A DNA stretch of 49,151 nucleotides, taken from the NCBI GenBank assembly GCA_019239975.1, contig JAFAZE010000066.1:1-49151 (forward strand), given 5' to 3'. Shown in pieces: positions 34,101-41,629 of the stretch. Positions within the stretch are counted from its first letter, which is position 1; each line of letters starts with the position of its first letter. The translations under genes and the position numbers were made by a program. The notes under the pieces were generated by a model, which did not search any database, was not told where the DNA came from, and was given only the letters and a program-made list of their open reading frames with translations. Source of the stretch: Streptosporangiaceae bacterium (GTDB lineage Bacteria > Actinomycetota > Actinomycetes > Streptosporangiales > Streptosporangiaceae).

Positions 34101-34893
34101 GGGCTACCAGGAAGTCAGCGCCGCCGGAGCTGTTGGCCCGCAGGTCGAAGGCCTGCCCGGGTACCCGGGCCAGCACGCTTTCCCGGTTGCCCGTGACCCG
34201 CGTCACTGTGCCGCCGCGCGCCCCAATGATCGCATCGCCAGCCGGGACGGCCGAGGTGAGCTCGCCGCGGACCGTGACCGAGCGCAGCAGCGCGCCGGTG
34301 CGCGCGTCGAGCACGCTGACCCGCGTGGTGCCCTGGTCCTTGCCCAGATAGCTGGTGAGCGCGACCTGGTGGCCGGTCCCGCAGCCCGGGTTGAAGTAGG
34401 CCAGCGACACCCCGGACGCGAGAGGACGGACCGTGCCGCGGTGCGCGTCTACCGCGTAGGCGATCCCGCCACGGTCCATGCCGGCGTCGGAGTTGTTGGC
34501 GTGCCAGGGGGCCACCACCGCGATCACCAGCCGGCCGTCACCGGTCAGGCACTGCTCGCCGATCCACGTCTCCTCGCCATAGGCTGCGGGGTGCAGCGTC
34601 GCCAGCCGGTGCCACCGCCAGCCGTCTGCCGAACTTGCCGCGTACAGATGCCACCCGGAAAGATCTCCCGCGCCTGTGACCACCTCATCCCCGGCGGGAA
34701 CGAAGGGTCCCGCCGGGTCCGGCGCCGTGTGCGAAGGCGCCGTGTGCGAAGGCGCCGTCACCATGGTTCTGGTCATGGCAGCGGCCCGGGCGGCGGGCAT
34801 GTGTGCCGGCCGATTCCCGGCGCTGGCCAGCAATGACGGCTGAAGCAGCGCCAGCGCGAGTACAGGCGCCAGCGCCCGCAGTCCTGTGCGCAT
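31135..34893 (-). CDS. Giant secreted protein: propeller-like, lysozyme-like, golvesin-like and SGNH hydrolase domains
   Basis: A 1252-residue paralogue of the GH30-type protein at 24386-28963, starting at ATG 34893 after GGGGAG. Signal peptide at 1-26; propeller-like part about 60-320; lysozyme-like domain about 405-665 (YGILAQESNWNQ with E484, CGYGIAQITDLM, AAIWAYNSG); golvesin-like domain about 810-940 (GHTWFTHTRPASD, SNQWVSIGYY). The C terminus is an SGNH/GDSL hydrolase: ALGDSYSSGEG (nucleophile S954), HLACSGG, VTVSLGIDDSGF where the usual GxND Asn is Asp, and SFHPTAGGY (catalytic H1231). It likely removes acyl groups from a glycan. Two short tandem repeats in linker or leader codons (33901-33936; 34721-34750) show slippage. 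Confidence 0.82.
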   Translation of the reverse strand: MRTGLRALAPVLALALLQPSLLASAGNRPAHMPAARAAAMTRTMVTAPSHTAPSHTAPDPAGPFVPAGDEVVTGAGDLSGWHLYAASSADGWRWHRLATLHPAAYGEETWIGEQCLTGDGRLVIAVVAPWHANNSDAGMDRGGIAYAVDAHRGTVRPLASGVSLAYFNPGCGTGHQVALTSYLGKDQGTTRVSVLDARTGALLRSVTVRGELTSAVPAGDAIIGARGGTVTRVTGNRESVLARVPGQAFDLRANSSGGADFLVARGRAAGVWRLTGAAARQVASGPLARVRLFAGLDGRNLVTGTGPVAGGLRRIPAPAGSPPLAGSPPLAVSLGGHTTLRQPAASGGQASGGSSSATPRLNLAAGAGPSASAKPASAKEAAGRRTTAANTTTPACAVPRNDLWTQVPQPNSAQIQWAVQQAVRGWLGPGNILARPASPQDYRIGDSQQLPQFYPSSDFPPPAIAGHPGAVVPPQVVYGILAQESNWNQASFHALAGYGGNPLVANYYGSTDPASPTDINYANADCGYGIAQITDLMKAGAANIDTQTAIAVDYAENIAASVSTLVGKWNQLASLGDLMNNGDPAKIENWYAAIWAYNSGVHLTSSGDPANGLGWLNNPANPIYPASRHPFLCADSSCTSYTDADTPQDWPYQEKVLGWIQGGQFDPSNPSSFRFTPLGDVLAIPPIGTFCVLSVNSCDSTQIGHSDPCPSENSACWWNQPVQWASCSAACTSGTFTISSPSAPEPAPTSRSVVCDEINSPSDLPSDAIIVADTALADQNPQYLAPNVVGCPDGATRNWHNSGLFELISTSGLEIGPSDLPSIDLHQLGAGFGGHTWFTHTRPASDAAHAAGGRWTPSLPGSGIYEIRVFIPTPGATTTHATYLVDGTYRRTVSQNNHSNQWVSIGYYPMVPGQSVTLSSITPASDASQGADIAFSAMAFTPVPQESYVALGDSYSSGEGTFGPWDEGTDVLQSDGAPADNMCHRSSNGFPRQYAALTQTFPSTAVVHLACSGGTLQDLDNIHWAKGPDGTIYFNPGSPYTTPAAPSGSSYSWNGGTGAAGEPASQVDVLRQIPAPKLVTVSLGIDDSGFASVLTTCVTHLSCQQAYTNPDGSDQLQKTINGLQAPVTRALQDIKAAVPAGTTIVVILYPVAFNSNSWTCTPFSQTDVAWLMARGHQLDQMLTAAATSAGVSYLNEENAFQGHELCTSDPYLNNLTTVDQSDKHTLNNSFHPTAGGYTKVAHDLRNYLSDIP
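34721..34750 (-). repeat. 15-bp tandem repeat in the leader of the SGNH protein
   Basis: GGCGCCGTGTGCGAA occurs twice in a row (34721-34735, 34736-34750). On the coding strand it gives the repeated pentapeptide APSHT just after the signal peptide. Confidence 0.7.
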
Positions 34894-34915
34894 CTCACTC
34901 CCCTGTTCGCGGTGT

Positions 34916-36325
34916 TCAGGTCAGGCCGAGAAGGCCGGCGATGACGTGGACACGCACGTCCTCGCGAGGATCGGCACTCTCCGCGGGCCCGGTGTCTTCC
35001 GCCAGCCGCTCTGCGGGCCGGGCGTAGCGCAGGTCTCCCCGCCGCAGCGCCACGCCGAGATTCCGCTTGCCGGTCAGCACGGACAGCCACGCCTGACTGT
35101 CGCCAATGACGAGCCACCCGGTGCCCTGGCCCGGATCGGGCGATCGGGTGATGGCAGCCTGCTCGAGGTCAACATGCCAGCTGCGCTGATGCCGGTGCCC
35201 GTTGGTGCTGTACGCGGTGATCGTTATCCGGCCCGGCTGGGCTGATGGACTGCCCGCCAACCTGGGCCACCCATCCGGCAAGCCCGTCACGAGGCTGGCC
35301 TTGATGCGCCCGGTGAGAAGCTCCCCCAGTTCATCCAGCTCCGGGTCGCCATCCTGCGCGCCGGCAGCCACGGGATCGACCGGGACCGGGCGCGGCAGCA
35401 GGGGCAGGCCGCTGTCCCGCTCGTTCCACCCCTCATCCACCTGCGCATACCCGAGCTTGCCGAGCAGCTCATTAACGGCGGCGCGCAGCGGGGCGGGGAT
35501 CACGCCCGCGGGCACCGTGACACCCCGGCCCACCGAATCGGTGCCTATCTTGCCGGTGGCCCAGATCTTGTAGTCTGCCGGGCCCGCCCGGTCATGATCG
35601 GCGGTGAAACACCGGCCTGCGATCCCCGCGACAGGCGCGATGCCGAGGAACGAAAAGATCTTCCCGGCGGTTTCCTCGGGATGGATGGCGAGATCCTCGT
35701 AGTGCACCCGCAGACAGCTCGCCGGGTAGGCCTCCTCGAACGCCAGCGCGGCAGCGGTGTGGTCGGCCCAGTAGTGCGCCAAAGCGGCAGCGTTGTTACC
35801 CGGGCTGTTGCTCACGTACGGATCGAATCCGTACCCGGCCACACCCCAGGGGCACGCCTCGATGCCGGACGCGATGACGTCCATGCAATGCCGGTGCAGG
35901 CACAGGAACTTCACCCGCGGGTAGAGCGTCATGAACGCCTCGGCGCATTCGACCGTGCCGAGTGACTTGTCACACCAGCGCTGTTTGCCACGCCGGTGCA
36001 GATAGCGGGCCAGCATCGCGTCGAGGGCCTGCCGGATCGCCGCGACCGCCTCGCCGGGAAGCCCGTCTTCAGCCGCGTCGAGCATCCGCCAGGTGGCGGC
36101 CAGCTGAACAGCCGTCTTGACCAGGTTGGTCTCTGGCGGGCAAGCAAGCGCGGGGTGGGCGTCCAGCAGGAATCGCAGCAGCGTGGAGCCGGCGCGCGCG
36201 GCTGTCAGGATGACGACCGGTTCGTCGAGCAGCAGGCCGGTGTCCTGGGCGTACCGAGTTCCGGGCGGCTGGCCCGGGGCGCGGCTGGGAGGCTTGCGCG
36301 GCGCCGAGTTGCTGGGCACGATCAT
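34916..36325 (-). CDS. Sulfotransferase with C-terminal SCP2-like domain
   Basis: A 469-residue protein. The PAPS loop is VVILTAARAGSTLLRFLLDA (about residues 37-56), with the conserved R-x-GSTLL; the 3'-phosphate region is VKFLCLHRHCMDVIASGI. WCDKSLGTVE and VHYEDLAIHPEE are further family motifs. After about residue 310 comes a separate domain ending GWLVIGDSQAWLSVLTGKRN and LGVALRRGDLRY, which resembles the lipid-binding SCP2 fold. Sulfotransferases carrying such an appendix are expected to act on a hydrophobic or carrier-bound acceptor. It lies 22 bp ahead of the SGNH protein gene in one operon, linking sulfation to the exported enzymes. Confidence 0.8.
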   Translation of the reverse strand: MIVPSNSAPRKPPSRAPGQPPGTRYAQDTGLLLDEPVVILTAARAGSTLLRFLLDAHPALACPPETNLVKTAVQLAATWRMLDAAEDGLPGEAVAAIRQALDAMLARYLHRRGKQRWCDKSLGTVECAEAFMTLYPRVKFLCLHRHCMDVIASGIEACPWGVAGYGFDPYVSNSPGNNAAALAHYWADHTAAALAFEEAYPASCLRVHYEDLAIHPEETAGKIFSFLGIAPVAGIAGRCFTADHDRAGPADYKIWATGKIGTDSVGRGVTVPAGVIPAPLRAAVNELLGKLGYAQVDEGWNERDSGLPLLPRPVPVDPVAAGAQDGDPELDELGELLTGRIKASLVTGLPDGWPRLAGSPSAQPGRITITAYSTNGHRHQRSWHVDLEQAAITRSPDPGQGTGWLVIGDSQAWLSVLTGKRNLGVALRRGDLRYARPAERLAEDTGPAESADPREDVRVHVIAGLLGLT

Positions 36326-36373
36326 GGAGGCTTCTTCCTGCGTCGCGGCAATGAATGTCGCTCGGCGAAAGCG

Positions 36374-37453
36374 TCAGGGGCGGGAAAGCAGGATCTGCTC
36401 CGCCCGCCGTACAGCGGCGGCCTGGAACCGCGAGAGCGCCCGCAGCCCGGCCGCGTTCGCGGCGATCAGATGGTTCTCGTAGCCCGCCTCGACGGCCAGC
36501 CAGATCCCGGGCAGGTCGACCCGGTGTTTGCAGGCAACGTCCGTTCTGGCGGTAGCGATCTCGGCCCGGCCGGGTTGGCTGGGCCAGCGAGCGTTCGCCG
36601 CGGCGCCGGGCGTACGGTAGTGGAACCCCTGTTCCGCCATGCACGCGCTCCAGGCGTTTTCGGCGCTGGCAACCCGGGCGTCCCTGGCTGTGTCGTTCAT
36701 TGCCTTCCAGGCAAGCTCGCCGGCGAGATCCACGGCTATGTGGTGATGGCTGGCCGCGCCGGCGCGCAGGACATACGCACTGGCGGCACGGATGCACCCC
36801 GGCGTGATCGTGGCGGGAACGTGCGCGCTTGCGGTGGCGGACGTTGCTGACGGCACGCCTCCGGTCAGGGCGAGCCAGTAGGCGGACGACTGCTGGGGCG
36901 CCGGCCACGGCCGGGTGTGCTTGCCGCGCCGCTCCCCCGTGGAGCCGTCCCGCGGATCGCCGGCTGAAGGGCGATCGCCGTATCCGTACCTGGCCGCCTG
37001 CGCCGGATCGTTGATGCCGTACGGTTCCGGCCGGACGTCCGCCGAGGTGCTGGCCGCGGCGGCCGCCGTCGCGGGGAATGAGAATCCCCTCGCACGCATG
37101 CACCTCGCCGTCAGTACCTCGATCGCCCTGTAGATTGCCGTCCGGCCCTGGTGGCTGATCAGGTACGCGTCCAGCGGCATCCGGATGTTCGCGTACGTGG
37201 CGACCGGCGGCGCCGGGGACGGCATGGCGGCGATGACCTGCGGCATGTCTGCCTGGCGCCCCGGTGGATGCCCGCAGCCGGCCAGCAGCCCGGCAGTGCA
37301 GCCGGCCAGGACACCGGCGGCGACACCGGCGGCGCGCGCGATCCGGCGGCCCGCGCCGGGCCGTTCAGAATCCGGGTGCCAGGCGGGGAGACCACGTCCA
37401 CCCCTGGATGCTCGTCGATTCGTCAACGCAATAAGACCAGCGCGGATTTCCAT
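36374..37453 (-). CDS. Putative lipoprotein of unknown function
   Basis: An exported protein of about 359 residues with the lipobox-like site GLLAGC-GHPPG after AAGVAAGVLAGCTA. The mature part has scattered cysteines (TARCMRARGFSF, TPGCIRAAS, WSACMAEQGFHY, DVACKHRVDLPG) and helical ends; the repeated C-M-x-x-x-G-F pattern recalls small actinobacterial lipoproteins where ACMxxxGF recurs. The start is uncertain: ATG 37453 overlaps the upstream gene by 89 bp, and no ATG or GTG closer to the signal helix is available (a TTG at 37426 is possible). Second gene of the five-gene operon, 48 bp before the sulfotransferase. Confidence 0.55.
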   Translation of the reverse strand: MEIRAGLIALTNRRASRGGRGLPAWHPDSERPGAGRRIARAAGVAAGVLAGCTAGLLAGCGHPPGRQADMPQVIAAMPSPAPPVATYANIRMPLDAYLISHQGRTAIYRAIEVLTARCMRARGFSFPATAAAAASTSADVRPEPYGINDPAQAARYGYGDRPSAGDPRDGSTGERRGKHTRPWPAPQQSSAYWLALTGGVPSATSATASAHVPATITPGCIRAASAYVLRAGAASHHHIAVDLAGELAWKAMNDTARDARVASAENAWSACMAEQGFHYRTPGAAANARWPSQPGRAEIATARTDVACKHRVDLPGIWLAVEAGYENHLIAANAAGLRALSRFQAAAVRRAEQILLSRP

Positions 37454-37715
37454 TGAACGCCTGACCATTCGGGGTGTAGGAGTAACAGACCGCCGCCTGA
37501 CCCGATGTCCCGTATCCGTTGGCACCGCGGCCTGTTCCCGGGCCGCTGCGAATGTTGCCGCCCAGGTAGTGGGCCGAATAGCCGCCGTGGATGGGGCCGC
37601 CGGTGTACCGGATTCTCGTATAGTTCCAGCTGTCTGCGTGCGCTGCGGTCGTCCCCGCTGCGACAAGAGCCGAAGCAATCATCGGAACGACCGCCACTTT
37701 CCCGAGTCTTCTCAT
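37365..37715 (-). CDS. Small secreted protein, SH3-like
   Basis: A 116-residue protein with a clear signal peptide (RRLGKVAVVPMIASALVAAG, cleavage near AHA-DS) and AGGAGAA ahead of its ATG at 37715. The mature 88 residues are Gly/Tyr/Ser-rich with two cysteines (AAVCYSYTPNG and WSYCVDES) and a pattern of short strands reminiscent of bacterial SH3-like secreted domains. First gene of the operon that leads to the SGNH protein. Function not known. Confidence 0.65.
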   Translation of the reverse strand: MRRLGKVAVVPMIASALVAAGTTAAHADSWNYTRIRYTGGPIHGGYSAHYLGGNIRSGPGTGRGANGYGTSGQAAVCYSYTPNGQAFNGNPRWSYCVDESTSIQGWTWSPRLAPGF

Positions 37716-37860
37716 GGATTGTTCTCCTGGCTAGCAATGGATCGCGGCTAGAACCACGCTGGGCTTTGTATGAGATGGTTATGTGGCAGCTGCAAGTCTG
37801 AACCTCCGGCGGCGTCACAGGACACTGGCATTCCAGGGGATTTCCGGGACGCAACAGGCC

Positions 37861-37888
37861 TTGACATGCCTCATTCATGGTGTAGACT
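37861..37888 (+). promoter_or_regulatory. Consensus-like housekeeping promoter for the XRE regulator
   Basis: TTGACA (37861-37866), a 16-bp spacer and TAGACT (37883-37888) form a near-consensus vegetative promoter reading toward the XRE gene at 38004, leaving a leader of about 110 bases. The opposite-strand secreted-protein gene starts at 37715, so the 290-bp gap is a divergent control region. Confidence 0.65.
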
Positions 37889-38003
37889 CGCGCTCTGCGC
37901 AGGGCTGATGCCACATCCGGGTGCGCTCCGCCACGCTCCCCGGTAGCGGCGACCTCATGAGGAGCTTCAGAAAACCTTCATCGCTTGCCTCTACCGTGGA
38001 GGC

Positions 38004-39647
38004 ATGTGGCACGGGGGCCCGCACCGGCAGCCGGTCCCGTTCCGGGCCGGCCGGTACGGATGCGAGAAGGCGATCGCCTGGCTGCTGCGAGCCAACCGGG
38101 TCTATGGTCACGATCAGCGGTGGGCGACCTTGACCACCTTCGCGGCGGCGTTCCGTGGCGGATGCTGGCCCCGTCCGGTCAGTCCGAGCCAGATCAGCCG
38201 GTGGGAGACCGCCGCTGCCCCCGCCGGGTTCGGCGTACTGCGCCGTTACGAGGAGCTCCTCGGCCTGCCGCCTGGCCAGCTGGTCGCCATCGCGGACTGG
38301 GCCTACCGCAAAGCCTCCGGGCGCCCCGGGCGCCCCGTACTCGACCGCGGCCTGAACCCGGAAGACCCGCGGGTACAGGATCGCGCCGGGCAGTTGTTCG
38401 AGCGTGCGCTGTCGGCGGACCTGATGACCGGCACGGACTGGGACGAGCTGACCAGCCACCTGGCCGTGTTTCCGGTCGCGTTCGTGTACCCGCGCACCGC
38501 GTGGGGCGACCTCAGCGAGCGGCTGCTCGCGGAACTGCTGGTCACCGACGGGCGTGCCTGGCTGTCGCGCATCGAGGCGGTCGACCGGCTGCTCGCCCAC
38601 CCGCACGCTCGTCCCCCGCTGATCGCCGCCTGTGCGGCTCTTGCCGCCGACCCGGCCTGCCAAGTGGTCGTCGAGCCACTGGCGATCCTGGAACAGACCG
38701 CAGACGCCGACGCCGGCAGCCACGTGCTGGCGCAGCTCACACACCCATCCAGCGACCGGGCGTTGCGGGGCGCGATGCTCGCCGCCGTCGGGAAGACGCG
38801 GCTCGGGCACTTCCGGCCCGTCCAGCTGCGTACCGTTGCCGCTGTCGCCGCCGGCCTGCTTCCAGGCGCCGATCCGCCCAGCGAGGCCGGCGCCCTGGCC
38901 GCCGAGCTCCTGCGCCTGGTGTCGGCCATCCCGGGCAGCGCCGCCGAAGATCGGCTCCGCGGCGTCACGGACGCCACCATACGGGCGATTCTCGCCCACG
39001 GCCTTACCGCGGTTCCCGACGCGGCCCAGCGGGTCACGGCCCGGATCCTCACAGCCGCCACCGCAAGGATGCGCAGACCGCTGGACGTCGCCGGCACGGA
39101 CCCGGACCCGATGCTGTCCTGCTTGGTCGGTGACCTGTTGTTCAGCCCGAACCAGAACCAGCGGCTGCTCGCGGGCCAGCTCATCGCCGCCACGCCCTAC
39201 CGTGACCGCGTCGGCGCGGCCCTGGCCGCGGAACTCGCCATGGCACCAGCCAACCGCGCTGTGTCGTTGACGAGTGCGATGCTCGCCGCCATGCCGTCGG
39301 TCGGGCGGCCCGCGGACCGGCACCTGGTCGAGCGGTTCGCCCTCGCCACCGGGCTGCCCGCTCCGATCACGGACGCCGCGGCCTGGGGAATCGGCCATAC
39401 TCCCGGCGTGAGCGGTGCCGATTTCTGGCCGGCCGCTCTGGCAACACACACCCGCGCCTGGCAGCGGACCCGCAGTCAGGCGAGCATCTCAGCGCTGCGC
39501 GGACTGATCTACGGGCTGGGTATCGGCCGTCACCACGATCTGCTGCGCAGCATCCGCGCGGACACGGCCGCGCCCGCGCCCGCGCGCATGGCGGCCGGCT
39601 GGTGGCTCAACATCCCGGTCCGGATACTCGCCAGCGCCGCGCGCTAG
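38004..39647 (+). CDS. XRE-like transcriptional regulator with helical-repeat C-terminal domain
   Basis: A 547-residue protein. Residues 20-90 hold a helix-turn-helix: AIAWLLRANRVYGHDQRWAT, then the recognition segment SPSQISRWETAAAPAGFGVL, and RRYEELLGLPPGQLVAIADW. The remaining 430 residues are regular Leu/Ala-rich helices resembling HEAT-like repeats, as in a family of large actinobacterial regulators. Ligand and targets unknown. GGAGG is very close to the ATG at 38004, so the exact start is uncertain. It converges on lpxC, with about 95 bp of hairpins and repeats between. Confidence 0.72.
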   Translation: MWHGGPHRQPVPFRAGRYGCEKAIAWLLRANRVYGHDQRWATLTTFAAAFRGGCWPRPVSPSQISRWETAAAPAGFGVLRRYEELLGLPPGQLVAIADWAYRKASGRPGRPVLDRGLNPEDPRVQDRAGQLFERALSADLMTGTDWDELTSHLAVFPVAFVYPRTAWGDLSERLLAELLVTDGRAWLSRIEAVDRLLAHPHARPPLIAACAALAADPACQVVVEPLAILEQTADADAGSHVLAQLTHPSSDRALRGAMLAAVGKTRLGHFRPVQLRTVAAVAAGLLPGADPPSEAGALAAELLRLVSAIPGSAAEDRLRGVTDATIRAILAHGLTAVPDAAQRVTARILTAATARMRRPLDVAGTDPDPMLSCLVGDLLFSPNQNQRLLAGQLIAATPYRDRVGAALAAELAMAPANRAVSLTSAMLAAMPSVGRPADRHLVERFALATGLPAPITDAAAWGIGHTPGVSGADFWPAALATHTRAWQRTRSQASISALRGLIYGLGIGRHHDLLRSIRADTAAPAPARMAAGWWLNIPVRILASAAR

Positions 39648-39683
39648 TGATTCTTGCCTGACGCCGAGCCCAGGGACGCCACG

Positions 39684-39735
39684 GTATCGCGAACGATACG
39701 CCCTACGCGCTCTCGCGCCCCGCGCTCTCGCGCCC
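39684..39735. repeat. Hairpin and 15-bp tandem repeat between XRE gene and lpxC
   Basis: GTATCG-CGAA-CGATAC (39684-39699) is a small stem with a four-base loop. Then CGCGCTCTCGCGCCC occurs twice in tandem (39706-39720, 39721-39735). Lying between convergent stops, this may act as a transcription terminator. Confidence 0.45.
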
Positions 39736-39743
39736 CGCGCCGA

Positions 39744-40601
39744 TCATAGCCAGGGCCGCAGGTACCGTTTCGCTCGTAACCCGGCGGATTCCCGGCCCTG
39801 ACACCACTGCCGTCCGGAATGTGCGTGAAGCAGCGCCGCGGCGCGGGTAGCGAGGTGGTGACCGCTACGGTAAGCGCGCACATCCAGGTCGCTGACGGGC
39901 ACGCCGGCCAGATACAGGTCGCCCATCAGGTCGACGACTTTGTGGCGAGCGGGCTCGTCGGGAAACCGGGCTGGACCCTCATATCCGGCTGGCCCAAGGA
40001 TCACGACGGAATGCTCGTCCAGGCCGCGTCCCACCCCGGCCGCCTGCAACCCGGGGATCTCGTCCCGGAAGGCGATGGTGCGAGCCGGCGCGACCTGAGT
40101 CGCGAATCCATTCCGCAGGTCAGCGGTGTAAGTTTGCCGCCCCGGCCAGCGGTCACCGGTATCAAAGATGTAGGTCCAGCGGCCGGCGCCCGGGCGGATG
40201 CGGATGCTCACGCCTGCCTCGTGGACGTGGATCCGGGACGTTACCGGCGGGGCTGGCCGCCAGCCGCACGGACGGGTCCCGGCCGCCCGGATGGCGGCGA
40301 CGAACGGCGCCGCGCTGCCGTCCAGGCCGGGGATCTCCGGCCCGGATACCTCGATTTCCGCGTCGGTGATCTGCATCCCGGCCAGAGCACTCAGCAGATG
40401 TTCCACGGTGGAGATCGGGCCAAGCCGGGTACACAGCCGGGTACCGGTCACCGCCGAGGGTGTCGCGGGTATGCGGTCGTGCCCGTACCGGAAGGCGATG
40501 CCCTGATCGGAGGGGTGGATGCGGATACGGACGCGGGCGCCCGAATGCAACCCGAGGCCGTCGATGCGGATGGTCTCGGCGACGCTGACCCGCTGGCTCA
40601 T
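39744..40601 (-). CDS. lpxC: LpxC-like UDP-3-O-acyl-N-acetylglucosamine deacetylase
   Basis: A 285-residue LpxC homologue. LpxC removes the acetyl group from UDP-3-O-acyl-GlcNAc, the committed step of lipid A synthesis. All key positions are seen: E67 and zinc ligand H68 in ISTVEHLLSALAG, zinc ligands H220 and D224 in ARHKVVDLMGDLYL, and H248 in YRSGHHL. Also matching are DGLGLHSGARV at the start, PEIPGLDGSAAPF and ARTIAFRDEIPGLQ. Length is slightly below the usual 300. The ATG at 40601 overlaps the lpxD stop as TGATG (a GTG at 40604 is alternative). Last gene of the lpxA-lpxD-lpxC operon. Confidence 0.9.
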   Translation of the reverse strand: MSQRVSVAETIRIDGLGLHSGARVRIRIHPSDQGIAFRYGHDRIPATPSAVTGTRLCTRLGPISTVEHLLSALAGMQITDAEIEVSGPEIPGLDGSAAPFVAAIRAAGTRPCGWRPAPPVTSRIHVHEAGVSIRIRPGAGRWTYIFDTGDRWPGRQTYTADLRNGFATQVAPARTIAFRDEIPGLQAAGVGRGLDEHSVVILGPAGYEGPARFPDEPARHKVVDLMGDLYLAGVPVSDLDVRAYRSGHHLATRAAALLHAHSGRQWCQGRESAGLRAKRYLRPWL

Positions 40602-41629
40602 CACGACCGCTTCCGGTGCTCCTCACATCGCGCGTCCAGGCGCTGCACGCGCCTGAGCAGTTCGGGCAGCCAAGGGAAGATCGCGTAGGCGCGCATAATC
40701 TCCTCCGCCGGCCTGGCCGGTACGCCGAAGTGGAGGCCAGCGTGCGGCAAGTCGCGCAGAGCGGCCGCGCGGGCCCCGAGCGCGACGCCATCTGCGATGG
40801 TGACGTGATCGGCAACCCCGGCCTGGCCGCCCATGAGCACGTTGTCGCCGATGGTCGCGCTTCCGGCGATGCCGACCTGCCCGGAGATCATCGCGCCGGA
40901 GCCAATCGTGGCGTTGTGGCCGATCACCGTCTGGGCACCGATCTTGGTGCCCGGGCCCACCCTGGTTGTCCCGAATGCGCCGCGCTCCACGACCGTGCCC
41001 GCGCCGAGTTGCACCTCGTCGCCAAGCTCTGCGTCTCCTACCTGGGGAAACTTCTGCCAGGAGCCATCTGCGCCAGGGAAGAACCCCAGGCCCTCCGAGC
41101 CGACGATCGAGCCCGCGTGCAGGAGACAGTCACGCCCTACCCGGGTGCGGGGATACAGCACGACATGCGGATGCAGCGTCGTCCGCGCACCGATCACGCT
41201 GCCACGACCGATATGGCAGAACGACAGGATCTGGGCGCCGGAGTCAATCCGAACGTCGTCCTCCACCACGACGTAAGCACCGAGGAACGCGGACGGCTCC
41301 ACTCGCGCCGAGCTGGCCACCTGCGCGGTTGGATGCCGGCCCGCTTCCCTGCCATCTTCCGGCCGGTAGAGGAGGAGGAAACGGCCGAAAGCCCGGTAAG
41401 GGTCACCGGTGATCAGCCTGGGCTTGCCCCGTACCGGTAGTTCCGCAGGCGCGATGACCGCCCCGACTCCGGAGTTCTGCGCATGCCGGGCGACCTGCCG
41501 GGTCGTGCAGAAGGCGATCCCCTGCGCGTCGTCCGAGTCCGGGGCGGCCGGCCGGGCGACGATGTGGCCGGGCGGCCCGTCCAGGCCCGCGCCCAGCGCG
41601 TCCGCCAGTTCCGCCAGGGTCCAGACCAT
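40601..41629 (-). CDS. lpxD: LpxD-like UDP-3-O-acylglucosamine N-acyltransferase
   Basis: A 342-residue LpxD homologue. LpxD adds the second acyl chain from acyl-ACP to UDP-3-O-acyl-glucosamine. Residues 1-95 are the uridine-binding domain (WTLAELADALGA, GIAFCTTRQVARHA, VGAVIAPAELP). Then comes a left-handed parallel beta-helix of hexapeptide repeats, with AGSIVGSEGLGFFPG, KFPQVGDAELGDEVQLGAG, VVERGAFGTTRVG and the catalytic His H238 in VIGHNATIG. The C-terminal helix PWLPELLRRVQRLDAR is also typical. The ATG at 41629 follows GGGAGG and overlaps the lpxA TGA. Acyl-chain length preference cannot be read. Confidence 0.9.
   Translation of the reverse strand: MVWTLAELADALGAGLDGPPGHIVARPAAPDSDDAQGIAFCTTRQVARHAQNSGVGAVIAPAELPVRGKPRLITGDPYRAFGRFLLLYRPEDGREAGRHPTAQVASSARVEPSAFLGAYVVVEDDVRIDSGAQILSFCHIGRGSVIGARTTLHPHVVLYPRTRVGRDCLLHAGSIVGSEGLGFFPGADGSWQKFPQVGDAELGDEVQLGAGTVVERGAFGTTRVGPGTKIGAQTVIGHNATIGSGAMISGQVGIAGSATIGDNVLMGGQAGVADHVTIADGVALGARAAALRDLPHAGLHFGVPARPAEEIMRAYAIFPWLPELLRRVQRLDARCEEHRKRS

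Noticed and set aside
39684..39735. CRISPR-like repeats near lpxC
   Set aside because: Only two 15-bp abutting units without spacers; a simple tandem duplication.
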